Of a stretch of 64,000 nt of DNA, positions 9,481 to 18,940 are shown in pieces. The stretch comes from Tolypothrix brevis GSE-NOS-MK-07-07A (GTDB taxonomy: Bacteria > Cyanobacteriota > Cyanobacteriia > Cyanobacteriales > Nostocaceae): assembly GCA_019358985.1 (NCBI GenBank), contig JAHHIJ010000001.1:62001-126000 (forward strand). The letters are read 5' to 3'. The notes under the pieces were generated by a model that saw only the letters and a list, made by a program, of their open reading frames with translations, did no database searches and was not told the origin of the DNA. Every line of letters starts with the position of its first letter. Position 1 is the stretch's first letter. The position numbers and the translations under genes are program-made.

Positions 9481-10695
9481 TTAATTGACTGCTGCTGTTA
9501 AAAGATGCGACTGTTCGGGAATTTGGGCGACAATGGATTTGCCAATTTCCAGTGAAGAAGTGGCAGCAGGAGAAGGAGCGTTGCAAACATGAACGGAGTT
9601 TTGATCTTGAACAATCAAAAAGTCGTCTACTAGTTTACCGTCGTTCATTAAGGCTTGAGCGCGAACTCCTGCATGGCAGGGAACTAAATCTTCTGATCTG
9701 ACTTCAGGAATTAATTTTTGTAAACTTTTAGTGAAGGCTGCTTTACTAAAAGAGCGGATGATTTCTTGAATGCCTTCGTCAGCGTGTTTTGCTGCGAGCT
9801 TCCAGAAACCTGGGTAAGTCATAACTTCAGCAAAATCCCGCAAGTCAAAGTCTGTCTTTTTGTATCCTTCACGCTTGAGGCTGAGAACTGCATTTGGTCC
9901 AGCGTGGACGCTGCCGTCGATCATCTTGGTAAAGTGAACACCCAAGAAGGGAAAATCTGGGTTGGGGACGGGGTAAATTAAAGTCTTGACAAGATAGCGC
10001 TTTTCTGGGGTGAGTTCGTAATATTCGCCCCGGAATGGTACTATTTTAGCTTGGGGATCGACTTGAGCTAATTTGGCTATGCGATCGCTATGCAATCCGG
10101 CACAATTGATCACAAAGCCAGTTTCAAAAGTACCGTTATTAGTTTCCAGTACTTGATTTTTGCCACTGCGAGAGATTTTCTCAACTTTTGTATTGAGACG
10201 CAGTTCTCCACCTTGCTTTTCAATTAACTCTGCGTACTTTAAACAAACTTGCTTGTAATTGGCAATACCAGTTGAAGTTACCTGTATGCCGGCTACGCAA
10301 GTGACATGAGGTTCAATTTCTTTGACTTCTTCAGCACTGATTCGCTTAACTTCTAGATTATTTTCCAACCCGCGCTTGTAAAGATTTTCTAGACGTGGTA
10401 ATTCTTGTTCATTGGTGGCAACAATCACCTTACCGCAAACTTCATGAGCAATATCATGCTCTCGGCAAAATTCCACCATTGAGCGACTACCATCACGGCA
10501 AAATTTAGCTTTGAAACTTCCTGGTTTGTAGTAGATACCAGAATGAATGACGCCGCTATTGTTACCAGTTTGGTGAAATGCCCATTTACTCTCTTTTTCT
10601 AAAACTAAAATTCGCGCATTGGGATAACGTTTGCCCAAAGCCATTGCTGTAGAGAGTCCAACTATTCCCCCACCTATTATCGCAAAATCATACAT
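9481..10695 (-). CDS. lhgO: L-2-hydroxyglutarate oxidase-like FAD enzyme
   Basis: 404 aa, ATG start. DAO-type flavoprotein: the FAD-binding GxGxxG is YDFAIIGGGIVGLSTAMAL at the N-terminus; HQTGNNSGVIHSGIYY and CHAGVRAQAL are typical of LhgO. In E. coli LhgO oxidises L-2-hydroxyglutarate to 2-oxoglutarate and feeds electrons to the membrane quinone pool. Here it is placed 51 bases after rfbF, inside a glycan cluster, so a role on a sugar-cluster substrate is possible; ordinary metabolite repair is the alternative. The family call is firm, the substrate less so. Confidence 0.85.
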   Translation of the reverse strand: MYDFAIIGGGIVGLSTAMALGKRYPNARILVLEKESKWAFHQTGNNSGVIHSGIYYKPGSFKAKFCRDGSRSMVEFCREHDIAHEVCGKVIVATNEQELPRLENLYKRGLENNLEVKRISAEEVKEIEPHVTCVAGIQVTSTGIANYKQVCLKYAELIEKQGGELRLNTKVEKISRSGKNQVLETNNGTFETGFVINCAGLHSDRIAKLAQVDPQAKIVPFRGEYYELTPEKRYLVKTLIYPVPNPDFPFLGVHFTKMIDGSVHAGPNAVLSLKREGYKKTDFDLRDFAEVMTYPGFWKLAAKHADEGIQEIIRSFSKAAFTKSLQKLIPEVRSEDLVPCHAGVRAQALMNDGKLVDDFLIVQDQNSVHVCNAPSPAATSSLEIGKSIVAQIPEQSHLLTAAVN

Positions 10696-10746
10696 TGGTA
10701 TCTATTGCACCTTATAATTACAAAAGTTTAAATTTTACAATCTTGC

Positions 10747-11520
10747 CTACCATACTTTCCAAGGAGCCTTATTATTCTTCCATAGGTCTTCGAGGTAGTT
10801 TTTATCGCGCAAAGTATCCATCGGTTGCCAAAAACCTTGATGTCTGTAAGCAGATAGCTGATCCATTTCTGCGAGCTTTTCTAATGGCTGCTGTTCCCAA
10901 ACGGTGGAATCATCAGCAATCAAGTTGATTACTTCCGGTTCTAGAATAAAATAACCGCCATTAATCCAGGCACCATCACCATCTTGTTTTTCGCGGAAGC
11001 CGTTGATTTTAGTTTGGTCTTGTCCTAAGGATATGGCACCAAAGCGTCCGGCTGGTTGAACTGCGGTGAGTGTACCTAAAGTTTTTTGTTCTTTGTGAAA
11101 TTTAATTAACTCAGTGATATTCACGTTGCTAACACCGTCACCGTAGGTAAAGCAAAAAGTTTCATTATCAATATGGTCTGCAACTCGCTTCAAGCGTCCG
11201 CCTGTCATGGTATTATCCCCCGTATCCACTAAGGTGATACGCCAGGGTTCAGCATTGCCACGATGTACGTTCATCTGGTTAAACCGCATATCAAAGGTCA
11301 CGTCTGACATGTGTAAGAAGTAATTGGCAAAATACTCCTTGATTACGTACCCCTTATAACCGCAACAGATGATAAAATCATCAATACCGTGTGCAGAATA
11401 AGTCTTCATGATGTGCCACAAAATGGGCTTACCACCAATCTCGACCATTGGTTTGGGTCTAACGCTAGTTTCTTCACTCAGACGTGTACCAAGTCCTCCA
11501 GCCAAAATCACTGCTTTCAT
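10747..11520 (-). CDS. rfbF: Glucose-1-phosphate cytidylyltransferase
   Basis: 257 aa, standard length, ATG start. Nucleotidyltransferase signature at the N-terminus ([20 protein letters not shown]) with the CTP-type WHIMKTY following; YGDGVSNVN carries the metal-binding Asp. Makes CDP-glucose from CTP and glucose-1-phosphate, the first step to CDP-linked 6-deoxy and 3,6-dideoxy sugars. It is the first gene of the minus-strand cluster. The usual partners rfbG (CDP-glucose 4,6-dehydratase) and rfbH are not recognisable in the window. Confidence 0.93.
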   Translation of the reverse strand: MKAVILAGGLGTRLSEETSVRPKPMVEIGGKPILWHIMKTYSAHGIDDFIICCGYKGYVIKEYFANYFLHMSDVTFDMRFNQMNVHRGNAEPWRITLVDTGDNTMTGGRLKRVADHIDNETFCFTYGDGVSNVNITELIKFHKEQKTLGTLTAVQPAGRFGAISLGQDQTKINGFREKQDGDGAWINGGYFILEPEVINLIADDSTVWEQQPLEKLAEMDQLSAYRHQGFWQPMDTLRDKNYLEDLWKNNKAPWKVW

Positions 11521-12054
11521 GCAATTACCTCAGAATTTTTAGGTAAATGAGTATTTAAACTTCTTTCAACTGAGAACGTAGCAACTTGACTTATAAAAAA
11601 AGTTAATTGTCAATTTTCTCAGTAATAAATCTAACCGTATTTTCCGTCTTAAGTATGAAGACAAGGTAAATAAACTTGTTTTATCTGTAAAAAAATGAAA
11701 AAGGTTTGTAAACGATTATGAATAAATGTAAAAAGTTATTTTTTATCAGGAAAAATAAATAATAAAGCTTGCGATAAAGGTCTCATATCATGTCCGCCAA
11801 ATTACCCATAATAAAAAAACTCCAACCCCTCCCCGCAAGCCTACGGTGTAGACACAAGTCCTGTTTGTCCTCAAGCTAAAGCTTGGGGCTAAACAAACAA
11901 AGCCCATCTTCATGGGCTAATAACAATTTACAGCGTATTGCAGGTTTATGAGGTACAGTAACAGCAGTTTGTAAACCAGTTTTTAATATTTCAGTTTTTA
12001 AAGCCAAATAAATTTGGCGCATTCGCTTATATCCTCCGCATGAATGAGGGGGCT
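11521..12054. other. Non-coding stretch upstream of rfbF with paired hairpins
   Basis: 534 bases, AT-rich near rfbF and richer in structure at 11830-12050. It should hold the promoter of the polysaccharide cluster; I see no clear boxes. Nothing credible is coded. The hairpins are listed separately. Confidence 0.5.
11863..11918. repeat. Twin hairpin, probable palindromic element or IS200/IS605-type end
   Basis: First stem CCTCAAGCT / AGCTTGGGG with two-base loop (11869-11888), enclosed by GTTTG / CAAAC (11863-11867 and 11894-11898). Second stem AGCCCAT / ATGGGCT with four-base loop at 11901-11918. Such imperfect stems are common at the ends of single-strand transposons and as free palindromic repeats in cyanobacteria. 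No transposase is left here. Confidence 0.4.
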
Positions 12055-12681
12055 TTACGCTTCACGACTCGTAAAAATTTGTTCAGCCGTCAGATTTAAT
12101 TCTGGGAATGTTGGCGATTCTATACAGTCAACCCCTCTAAACTGTTTACTGCGGTATTCACCGTCATCACTTAAAGAATAAATTGTAATGGTCGGTTGTT
12201 TAGGATCGCCTATCAATTCCTTACTACCCAATGCAGCATAATCTACAATCCAATATTCTTGGATACCCATCTCTTCATAGTCAGCTAGCTTTTTATGATA
12301 ATCATCTCTCCAATTAATACTGACTACCTCTATTACTAAAGGAATTGAATCAGAGTTACTAATAGTTGATTCTTTTTTCCATTGCGATTCATTTATTAAA
12401 TTGGGTAAATTTAATAAGGGAACATCTGGAAAATAACCAGCTTTTTTATTTTCTGGTTTTACTAGTACAGTTTTTGGAATACCGTAATTAAGGTTACGAC
12501 GGTGACATTCGAGCGTTAAAATTTTTACTAAAAACGCGATAATTTCCTCATGGTCGCCAGTAGGTAGAGGCACTTGTATAATTTCCCCGTCGTATAATTC
12601 GTAGCAAATATTGTCAGGTTGTGTTTGTAAAAACTCTACAAATTCATCGAATGTAACTAGCTTTTGTAGTGCCTGTGTCAT
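12055..12681 (-). CDS. Uma2-family (DUF820) putative restriction-endonuclease-fold protein
   Basis: 208 aa, ATG start. Pattern of the Uma2/DUF820 family, very expanded in cyanobacteria: YELYDGEIIQVPLPTGDHEEI near the N-terminus, then the PD-(D/E)xK-type core around AGYFPDVPLLN, PLVIEVVSINWRDDYHKKLADYEEMGIQEYWIVDY, where D, E and K are in the expected order. No partner gene suggests a role. Whether these proteins cut DNA in the cell is not known. It stands alone upstream of the kinase gene, same strand, separated by 302 bases. Confidence 0.85.
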   Translation of the reverse strand: MTQALQKLVTFDEFVEFLQTQPDNICYELYDGEIIQVPLPTGDHEEIIAFLVKILTLECHRRNLNYGIPKTVLVKPENKKAGYFPDVPLLNLPNLINESQWKKESTISNSDSIPLVIEVVSINWRDDYHKKLADYEEMGIQEYWIVDYAALGSKELIGDPKQPTITIYSLSDDGEYRSKQFRGVDCIESPTFPELNLTAEQIFTSREA

Positions 12682-12983
12682 GTTTTAAACCTCCGTTTTT
12701 AAATTATTAGCATGAATAAGGTTTTGAACTAATGTTGTTAATTTGCTTAATTCACTTTAGTTAATACAAGTATTGTCGAAAGTTATACCTAAATAACAGT
12801 GTCCGGGTTAGGGAGCAGCTTTTATTACTGGAGAGGCTTTGAAAGGTTCATTTTTCGTTGAAAACTAGAGATTTTTCTGCCCCTCTCCGAAACGGAGAGG
12901 GGTTGGGGAGAGGTCATCACCAATCTGGGAGTGGGTTGGCTCTTTCTAAATACAAACTATGTACTTGTTAATTAAGATATTTT
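12682..12983. other. Gap between kinase and Uma2 genes with one strong hairpin
   Basis: 302 bases. A stem CCCCTCTCCG / CGGAGAGGGG with three-base loop lies at 12880-12902, downstream of the kinase gene stop. No T-run follows on either strand, so I do not call it an intrinsic terminator. Nothing else is seen. Confidence 0.5.
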
Positions 12984-15155
12984 TTAGCTACCTTTTAACA
13001 AGCTACTTGTATTTTCAAAGAAATTGTCACATTTTTTTTCCAAAACGGCGCAGATGCTGCTTAATGCTTGTTGGTAATTATCCATATCCTCTTGCTCAAG
13101 GAATATTTTCGCAGATGTCTGCAAATCAGCGATCGCTAGGGTATTATTCCGATTAGAATTATTACCGCCATACTGTGAAAGCTCGTAGCGAACCATACCT
13201 CGTTTTAGGTAAGTTTTCGCACTTCGAGAATCGATGCGTAATGCTTGGTTAAAGTCGGCGATCGCTTCTTTATATTCTTGATCGAAGTTGCTGCTGTATT
13301 GACCAATTTGATAACGAACAAGCCCCCGCTGAAAGTAAGCTTCTGACTTGCCTCTATTTAAAGCGATCGCCTGATTAAAGTCTCCAATTGCTTTGTGATA
13401 ATCTTGTTGAGAATCACCACTATATTTAGCAAGTTGGGAACGGACTATACCGCGTCTAATATAAGCTTCAGCTTCATTAGAATTAAGGCGCAGGGCATTA
13501 TTAAAGTCTGCTAGGGCAAGGTTGTAATCTCTATCAGGATCGCTGCTATATTCGGCTAGCATATAGCGGGCATTGCCCCGATTTACATAAGCCTTGACTT
13601 CATTAGGATTGATTTGTATCGCCTGACTATAATCTGTAACTGCGCCATCATAATCTTTGAGATTATAACGGGTATTGCCACGGTTAATATGTGCTTTGGC
13701 GTTTGTCGGATTTTTTTGGATTGCGAGGCTAAAATTGCTCAGTGCTTGCTCATAGTCTCGCACTTTATAAGAGGCATGACCTTGTTTATAATAATCTGCA
13801 AAAGTGAGATTATTTTTGCTTTGCTCTTTGCGAGACATCAAGGTTTGTTGAGCATATTGATTTTGAGAAATTAAGGGACGAGTAAATTTAATCATTACGT
13901 CCAAGTACCCCAACATTCCAAAACCCAGCAAGCACAAAATCACTGGATAAAATCTTGATTTCTTGGGAGATTGATAATAAGAGACTTTTTGCGATTGTGT
14001 TAGTTGCCGATAATTAATCTGCTTTGTTGGAATTGAAGAAACTTTGATGGGTATTGGAGTTGTGTTGCGTTGAGTTCGTCTACGCGGTTGTAGATATTCT
14101 TTAGATTCTATTGCCTGCTGTGATGGAAAGGGGTCACGTCCGCCTAACCGCAAGGTACGTTCACACCAAGGACACTTGTGCAGGTGGCTGCTATGGCGGT
14201 GTTGGGGGTTGACTGTGCAGGTAATCAGGTCATTTTCGATTTCAGCTAGTTCTAACAGCCAAGTTTGAGCGCTGGGACGCATCTCTGGGTTGTTATGACC
14301 ATGCTCAAAACAGCGGACAAACATTTCTTGTAAGCTGGGGGGAAGAGTTTCCCAAGGTGGTGCTATGGGGGTAGGGGTGTAAGGGACGCGACGCTGTTGA
14401 CTGTAAGTAAAATGACCCTGAGCGATGCGTGCTTCGTAGGTGGGTGGTTCCCCTGCACCTTGATAGATACCAGAAAATGGATGTGTACCTTCCATTAAGA
14501 GTTGGAATATGAGTACTCCCAACCCAAATAAGTCATGAGCGATCGCGCGATCGTATTGGGCAAAAATTTTATTTTGCAGTTCTGGTGGCGTAAACTCTGG
14601 TTTACCAACTTGGCAGCGGAAAATTACATTTTGGTTTGCATCCCGCACTTGGAACGAATCTGTATCTACCAGCGTCACTAATGCTGTGTCGCTGACCATG
14701 ATATTCGATTCATTCACATCGCCGACGCAGTAACCGCTGTTGTGCAGAGCTGCAAAAGCTGCTGCCAAATTGCGTGCCGTGCGGAGCAAGTATTGATAAT
14801 TAAATAATGGACAGTGTTCGCGCCTAGTTCTAGGGTTGTAGAAGTCGATTACTGGACGCATCCCTCGAATGCGCGGCATTAAAAAGCCAACAATGCGATC
14901 GCTTCCGTCTGCTGCTTTGAGCGGTTCATGGGGCCAAGCAATAGAAATATGATCTAAACTAGCTGTGGGGTTTTCTGGTGGGTTGGCAAGCATTGCCAAA
15001 AGTTTACGACCGTGTTGCTCTGTTGGCTTGTGATAAACTTTCGCCACTAAATTGCCATCGCTTGGCACAGCATAAATACAAGCTTCTCCCCCTCGCCCTA
15101 AACTAATGGTGAGGTTGAGAATTTCTTGTTTGGTAAGACAACGTAAAACCTGCAT
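12984..15155 (-). CDS. Protein kinase with zinc ribbon, membrane segment and TPR tail (TerY-P triad kinase)
   Basis: 723 aa, ATG start. Kinase fold, residues about 10-300: glycine loop LGRGGEACIYAV, ATP Lys in LVAKVYH (K39), catalytic loop GDVNESN (D146, N151), and DTD in place of DFG at about 164-166. A zinc-ribbon-like CPWC with nearby Cys/His residues follows at about 310-340. After a basic linker comes one membrane segment (about 408-430), then at least five TPR repeats to the end, five of them alike (DYxxAIxDFNQAL type). It is the last gene of vWA-PP2C-kinase, 58 bases after PP2C. This combination matches the TerY-phosphorylation triad described by Aravind and co-workers; the TPR tail outside the membrane is a notable addition. 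Confidence 0.85.
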   Translation of the reverse strand: MQVLRCLTKQEILNLTISLGRGGEACIYAVPSDGNLVAKVYHKPTEQHGRKLLAMLANPPENPTASLDHISIAWPHEPLKAADGSDRIVGFLMPRIRGMRPVIDFYNPRTRREHCPLFNYQYLLRTARNLAAAFAALHNSGYCVGDVNESNIMVSDTALVTLVDTDSFQVRDANQNVIFRCQVGKPEFTPPELQNKIFAQYDRAIAHDLFGLGVLIFQLLMEGTHPFSGIYQGAGEPPTYEARIAQGHFTYSQQRRVPYTPTPIAPPWETLPPSLQEMFVRCFEHGHNNPEMRPSAQTWLLELAEIENDLITCTVNPQHRHSSHLHKCPWCERTLRLGGRDPFPSQQAIESKEYLQPRRRTQRNTTPIPIKVSSIPTKQINYRQLTQSQKVSYYQSPKKSRFYPVILCLLGFGMLGYLDVMIKFTRPLISQNQYAQQTLMSRKEQSKNNLTFADYYKQGHASYKVRDYEQALSNFSLAIQKNPTNAKAHINRGNTRYNLKDYDGAVTDYSQAIQINPNEVKAYVNRGNARYMLAEYSSDPDRDYNLALADFNNALRLNSNEAEAYIRRGIVRSQLAKYSGDSQQDYHKAIGDFNQAIALNRGKSEAYFQRGLVRYQIGQYSSNFDQEYKEAIADFNQALRIDSRSAKTYLKRGMVRYELSQYGGNNSNRNNTLAIADLQTSAKIFLEQEDMDNYQQALSSICAVLEKKCDNFFENTSSLLKGS

Positions 15156-15213
15156 GATAGAATTACAATTTACGGGGGTTATTTAAGTTAAATTCGTACA
15201 ATCAATCAAGCTT

Positions 15214-15993
15214 TTAATCGCTTAAGGCAGCAATTATTAGCGTCAAGTCATCATCAGTACGTTGCGTGATCCGATCGGAACGCAAAAACCTCACCAGCTG
15301 CTCTTTTGCCGCTCCTTTATTGTCCGCATTTGCTGCAAAGTCAAATAGAGGAAAAAAGAAGGGTTTATGAGGTGCAGACACTGCCATGTTTAATGCCAGC
15401 ATTTGTAATCCGTCAGTCAGAACACCAACGTTGATTATGGCTTCGCGCCATAATCTCATTTGTGCTGTTTCTAGGGCATTAGGCGAAGTTAAAAAAGTGG
15501 TGGAGTTGATGTATTCGCCGTTATCAGGCATAGTTAGAGCGAGTAAGTTGCCCATGCGATCCTTTGCCACTGCCATTCCATCACCAATCTGGACGACTGC
15601 GGCAAGTTCTGGTGTGGCAATGGTGATAATTAAGGTTGTTGCTAAATCTTGTGGCTGTTTATCACAAGCAGCAGCTTCATCCTCAACGGCAATTTTTGCC
15701 GCGACGATGGCATCATTTAAAAGCGATCGCACTTCTTCATCATCATCCAAGGTTAGCCTGGTAAATTTTTTAACAGATATATTTTCGATAGCGGCTTCTA
15801 CAGCCACCATCGCACCCACTTTCCCGCTGACTGCACTTCCTGCACCATCTGCTACTGCTGCGATTAAAACGTTATCTGGCAATATTTGCCAATGATGTGC
15901 GTCTTGACACATCTGTTTATTTTTTAAATGGCTTGTACCACCTACAGATGCAGCTACTACCCGCCATTGAGATACCTTGCCTGATGTGTTCAT
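15214..15993 (-). CDS. PP2C-family serine/threonine phosphatase (TerY-P triad)
   Basis: 259 aa from the ATG at 15993. The frame is open to a TTG at 16095, which would overlap the vWA gene; the PP2C fold only starts at WRVVAASVGGTSH, so the ATG is preferred. Metal-site Asp residues are seen in NKQMCQDAHHW, AAVADGAGSAVSG, QIGDGMAV and RTDDDLTLII, so it should be active. It would remove phosphate from targets of the kinase encoded next, including the vWA protein. Same strand and tight spacing to both neighbours indicate one operon. Confidence 0.88.
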   Translation of the reverse strand: MNTSGKVSQWRVVAASVGGTSHLKNKQMCQDAHHWQILPDNVLIAAVADGAGSAVSGKVGAMVAVEAAIENISVKKFTRLTLDDDEEVRSLLNDAIVAAKIAVEDEAAACDKQPQDLATTLIITIATPELAAVVQIGDGMAVAKDRMGNLLALTMPDNGEYINSTTFLTSPNALETAQMRLWREAIINVGVLTDGLQMLALNMAVSAPHKPFFFPLFDFAANADNKGAAKEQLVRFLRSDRITQRTDDDLTLIIAALSD

Positions 15994-16060
15994 TCTGCCA
16001 AAAGCTGTGTAAATATAATCGCGGTTATGGGGAAACCAACACCAACGGCGAGAAGCCTCC

Positions 16061-16735
16061 TTAAATAGATCCCCAGCCGATAGGTGGTAGTGCAACCTGT
16101 TCGTCTACCTGTGAATGGGAAACTGCTGACATACTCGCTGATAACCAAACAAACATCTCTATAAAGTTCAGTCCTTCGAGTTTCAGAGGAGTACGTACAG
16201 CAATTTTACTTAATCGTGTCATATTAGCATTCTCCACCCCGACGGTAAAAAAAGCAACACGTTTATTTATTTCATCTGTTTGCAAACGCTGGGACGCTTG
16301 CTCTATGCAATGCTCTAACTCACCTTGCGGTTCTCCATCGGTAATCATAAATACCCAAGGACGATAGTAAGCAACGCCATTAGTGCGATATTGAACTTTG
16401 CGCTCTTGAATCAAATCCAAGGCTTTATTAATTCCCGAACCCATAGTAGTCAATCCTTGTGCTGTCAAAATCGGCGGATTGAATTGATCGGCAGTCACAA
16501 AGTCTTGCACTACATTTACGTTACTATCAAAAGTAACTATTGCTACTTCTACTCTCCGTGCTGCGAGGGAATTTTTTACTAATTCGTCCTTCAAACTGAG
16601 CAAGCCCTGATTTAAAGCCTCAATCGGCTCTCCTTGCATCGAACCTGAGGTATCTAGTAATAACACGCAAGGACAACGTGGTTCGGGGTTCTCGGCAAAT
16701 TCAACTATTTCATCCAGTTTCAATGTATCCGGCAT
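16061..16735 (-). CDS. TerY-like von Willebrand factor A domain protein
   Basis: 224 aa from the ATG at 16735 (frame open to a TTG at 16762; MPDTLKLDEIVEF is the family-like start). One vWA domain with a complete MIDAS metal site: DTSGSMQG, the Thr in TTMGSG, and ITDGEPQG. TerY proteins bind partners through this metal site and occur with tellurite/stress (Ter) systems. It is the first gene of the triad; about 67 bases to the PP2C start. No terA-terF genes are visible nearby, so this is a stand-alone triad. Confidence 0.88.
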   Translation of the reverse strand: MPDTLKLDEIVEFAENPEPRCPCVLLLDTSGSMQGEPIEALNQGLLSLKDELVKNSLAARRVEVAIVTFDSNVNVVQDFVTADQFNPPILTAQGLTTMGSGINKALDLIQERKVQYRTNGVAYYRPWVFMITDGEPQGELEHCIEQASQRLQTDEINKRVAFFTVGVENANMTRLSKIAVRTPLKLEGLNFIEMFVWLSASMSAVSHSQVDEQVALPPIGWGSI

Positions 16736-17349
16736 AACTTGTTCTGTTATGTTAAAGTTCAAAGCCTTCTTTCCCTTTACTCAAAGTATATAATTGAAAG
16801 CGCCGCACAAACTACATTTTTGTAGCTGGTTGGAATAATGCTCTCTTATTTATTAAACAGATGACTACTAGCAAAATCCCTAAGCATTTAAGAAAATCTT
16901 AACTGACAACGTAGTTGAGCTAAAGGGAACTTACTAGAGACTCTGATTATCTGTAGCACTGCATCTAGGAAAAGTTCTAAATAACCCTTATAGAATATCA
17001 AGGATTGCGAACCCTGCCCATGCTTAATTTTAAAGATTCTATGTAGAGAAGCCAGATTTTAGATGAAAGCAATTCATTATATTTAATATAATCAGCTTTC
17101 TCACTATACTTGTGTGACTATCCACACTTAAAATGAAAATGAAGCAGAAAAATTTTATTTCAAAATATCGTGCCAAATTTAACAAATTAAAGATATGGTA
17201 ATTTTTGCATACATATATGTAACATATCTACATAGCCAAGCCTAAAATTTTGTTTGTAGAGAAATATTCAATTCTTTCAGGGTGCCTCATTTACCGATAC
17301 TTAAAAGTTACAAGTATTCGGTCTAATTTACCACAAATTATCCAAAAAC
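16736..17349. other. Divergent control region between the TerY-P triad and the PATAN regulator
   Basis: 614 bases between two genes that read away from each other. AT-rich. No ORF, RNA gene or strong repeat recognised; it must carry both promoters. I cannot assign boxes with confidence. Confidence 0.5.
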
Positions 17350-18702
17350 ATGAATAATTCTGGCACATTTACCAAATTGAGTCCCCTGAGTTTGTTAAGA
17401 CAGTTATCTAATTGTTCTGAGAGTAGTTGTTTAGAAGCATTTAGCAACTCAGTTTCCTGGTTGATCTATTTAGAACACGGTCAAATTACTTATTCCAGCG
17501 ATTCTGTTGAACCTTTTGATCGACTGGAACGGCATTTACGACGCTTCAGCCACCAAATCCCCCTGCTAAAGAGCGAAACCCGTGTTCAGTTACGTCTAAT
17601 GTTTGAAACTGACTTACACGGTAAGCGCAAAATACAACACGAAAACTTCACAAACCAGCCACCTGATTATCAAGCGATTTGCTGGCTTGTCAATCAAAAA
17701 TATCTAAATTCTACACAAGCTGGAGTGTTAATCCAAGAAATGGTTAAAGAAGTGATTGAATCATTTCTATTAATCAAGCAAGGTACATATAAATTAACAG
17801 ATGCATATTTGCCAAGAATTTGCACCCAGGATGTAGGGAAAGTAATCGAATGCTGCCAAAAAAGATTACAAAATTGGCAATCTTTAGCGCCGCAATTTTC
17901 TTCTCCGTTTCAGCGCCCTTATTTGTGCATTTCTACGAGAAATAAACCCGAAAAACTTCTGGAAATTCAGCCCAATCTAACTCATTGGATGAAAGGGTTT
18001 AGCTTGCGTCATCTTGCCGTAATACTGAATCAAGATGAATTAAAGCTGGCGCAAATGTTACATCCTTATATCTTAGATGGAGCGCTATTATTGCATGAAC
18101 CAGATCCACCATTTGATAAATTACCAAAGACTTATGAAGAGTTATCAGTTCATGGCGATATTATCGAATCCCCTGATATCATAGCGCCCAATACCATTGC
18201 TACCAAAGAGAAGCCAAGTATTCCCGAAAATGAAGATACTCGTCAGCCATTACCAGATATATCTTCTTCTTTCAGAGATAATTATCAGCAATTAGCAACA
18301 AAATATCAGACAAATACTGCTACTTTAACAGAGCGAAAAGTTCACAAAATAGTTTCTGTTGATGATAGTCCGACAATGCTGAAAGAAATTACTCGGTTAC
18401 TGGAAGACGAAAGTTTTTCTGTAGTGACAATTATCGATCCACTCAAAGCGATAATGTCGATTCTTCGGCACAAACCAGACTTGATATTACTGGATTTGAA
18501 TATGGTAGGAATTGATGGTTATGAGTTGTGTAGGCTAATACGCAATAATTCAATGTTCAAAGAAACTCCAATAATTTTTGTGACCGGTAATAAGGGTATT
18601 GTAGATAAGATAAAAGCAAAATTTGTGGGAGCATCGGGGTATTTAACGAAGCCATTTAGTCGGTCAGAATTGCTGAAAATGGTGTTTATGCATTTGAGTT
18701 AG
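17350..18702 (+). CDS. PatA/PixG-like response regulator (PATAN domain + C-terminal REC)
   Basis: 450 aa, ATG start. The N-terminal region (LSPLSLLRQLS ... WLIYLEHGQITYSSD) is a PATAN (DUF4388-related) domain as in PatA and PixG. The C-terminal receiver at about 335-450 is complete: acidic pair in VSVDDSPTML, phospho-Asp in LILLDLNMVGIDG, Thr in IIFVTGNK and Lys in YLTKPFS. PatA acts in heterocyst patterning, PixG in phototaxis, both with REC at the C-terminus. No pixH/I/J/L-type genes surround it, so its kinase partner is elsewhere. Length exceeds PatA (about 380 aa) because of a linker at about 270-330. A repeat element begins two bases after its stop. Confidence 0.85.
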   Translation: MNNSGTFTKLSPLSLLRQLSNCSESSCLEAFSNSVSWLIYLEHGQITYSSDSVEPFDRLERHLRRFSHQIPLLKSETRVQLRLMFETDLHGKRKIQHENFTNQPPDYQAICWLVNQKYLNSTQAGVLIQEMVKEVIESFLLIKQGTYKLTDAYLPRICTQDVGKVIECCQKRLQNWQSLAPQFSSPFQRPYLCISTRNKPEKLLEIQPNLTHWMKGFSLRHLAVILNQDELKLAQMLHPYILDGALLLHEPDPPFDKLPKTYEELSVHGDIIESPDIIAPNTIATKEKPSIPENEDTRQPLPDISSSFRDNYQQLATKYQTNTATLTERKVHKIVSVDDSPTMLKEITRLLEDESFSVVTIIDPLKAIMSILRHKPDLILLDLNMVGIDGYELCRLIRNNSMFKETPIIFVTGNKGIVDKIKAKFVGASGYLTKPFSRSELLKMVFMHLS

Positions 18703-18704
18703 GG

Positions 18705-18811
18705 ACTAGTGCCGCTTCGCGGAAGTCAAAAGTCACTCATTCAAAAGTAATATGGAGTAAGTTTTTTAGCGATTGAGAATGGTCTGTTTATTTCTGCCGA
18801 ACTGTACTAGT
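18705..18811 (+). repeat. Dispersed ~105-bp element, CTAGTAC family, copy 1
   Basis: Runs from ACTAGTGCCGCTTCGCGG to GCCGAACTGTACTAG. Near-identical copies stand at 55943-56047 (same strand) and 34699-34862 (reverse, with extra GC-rich bases inside). The ends are CTAGTRC...GTACTAG inverted. It starts 2 bases past the stop of the PATAN regulator gene. Non-coding, MITE-like. Confidence 0.7.
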
Positions 18812-18880
18812 ACGTGAAGGCAGTAGTGAGTAGGCAGTAGGGCAGTGGGAAAAATCTATTATTAATGGGTTTTTCTGGAT

Positions 18881-18917
18881 TCAATAATGGTCTGCTTATT
18901 TCCGCCGTGCTGTACTA
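18881..18917 (+). repeat. Partial copy of the CTAGTAC element
   Basis: The last 35 bases (ATGGTCTGCTTATTTCCGCC, then GTGCTGTACTAG) match the right end of the full element at 18705-18811 with few changes. It lies just downstream of the pnkp stop. Confidence 0.6.
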
Positions 18918-18940
18918 GAGTTTTCGCTATTGTTGTCATC

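Noticed and set aside
12880-12902. Intrinsic terminator of the TerY-P operon
   Set aside because: Strong stem but no T-run on either strand; could be a repeat stem only.
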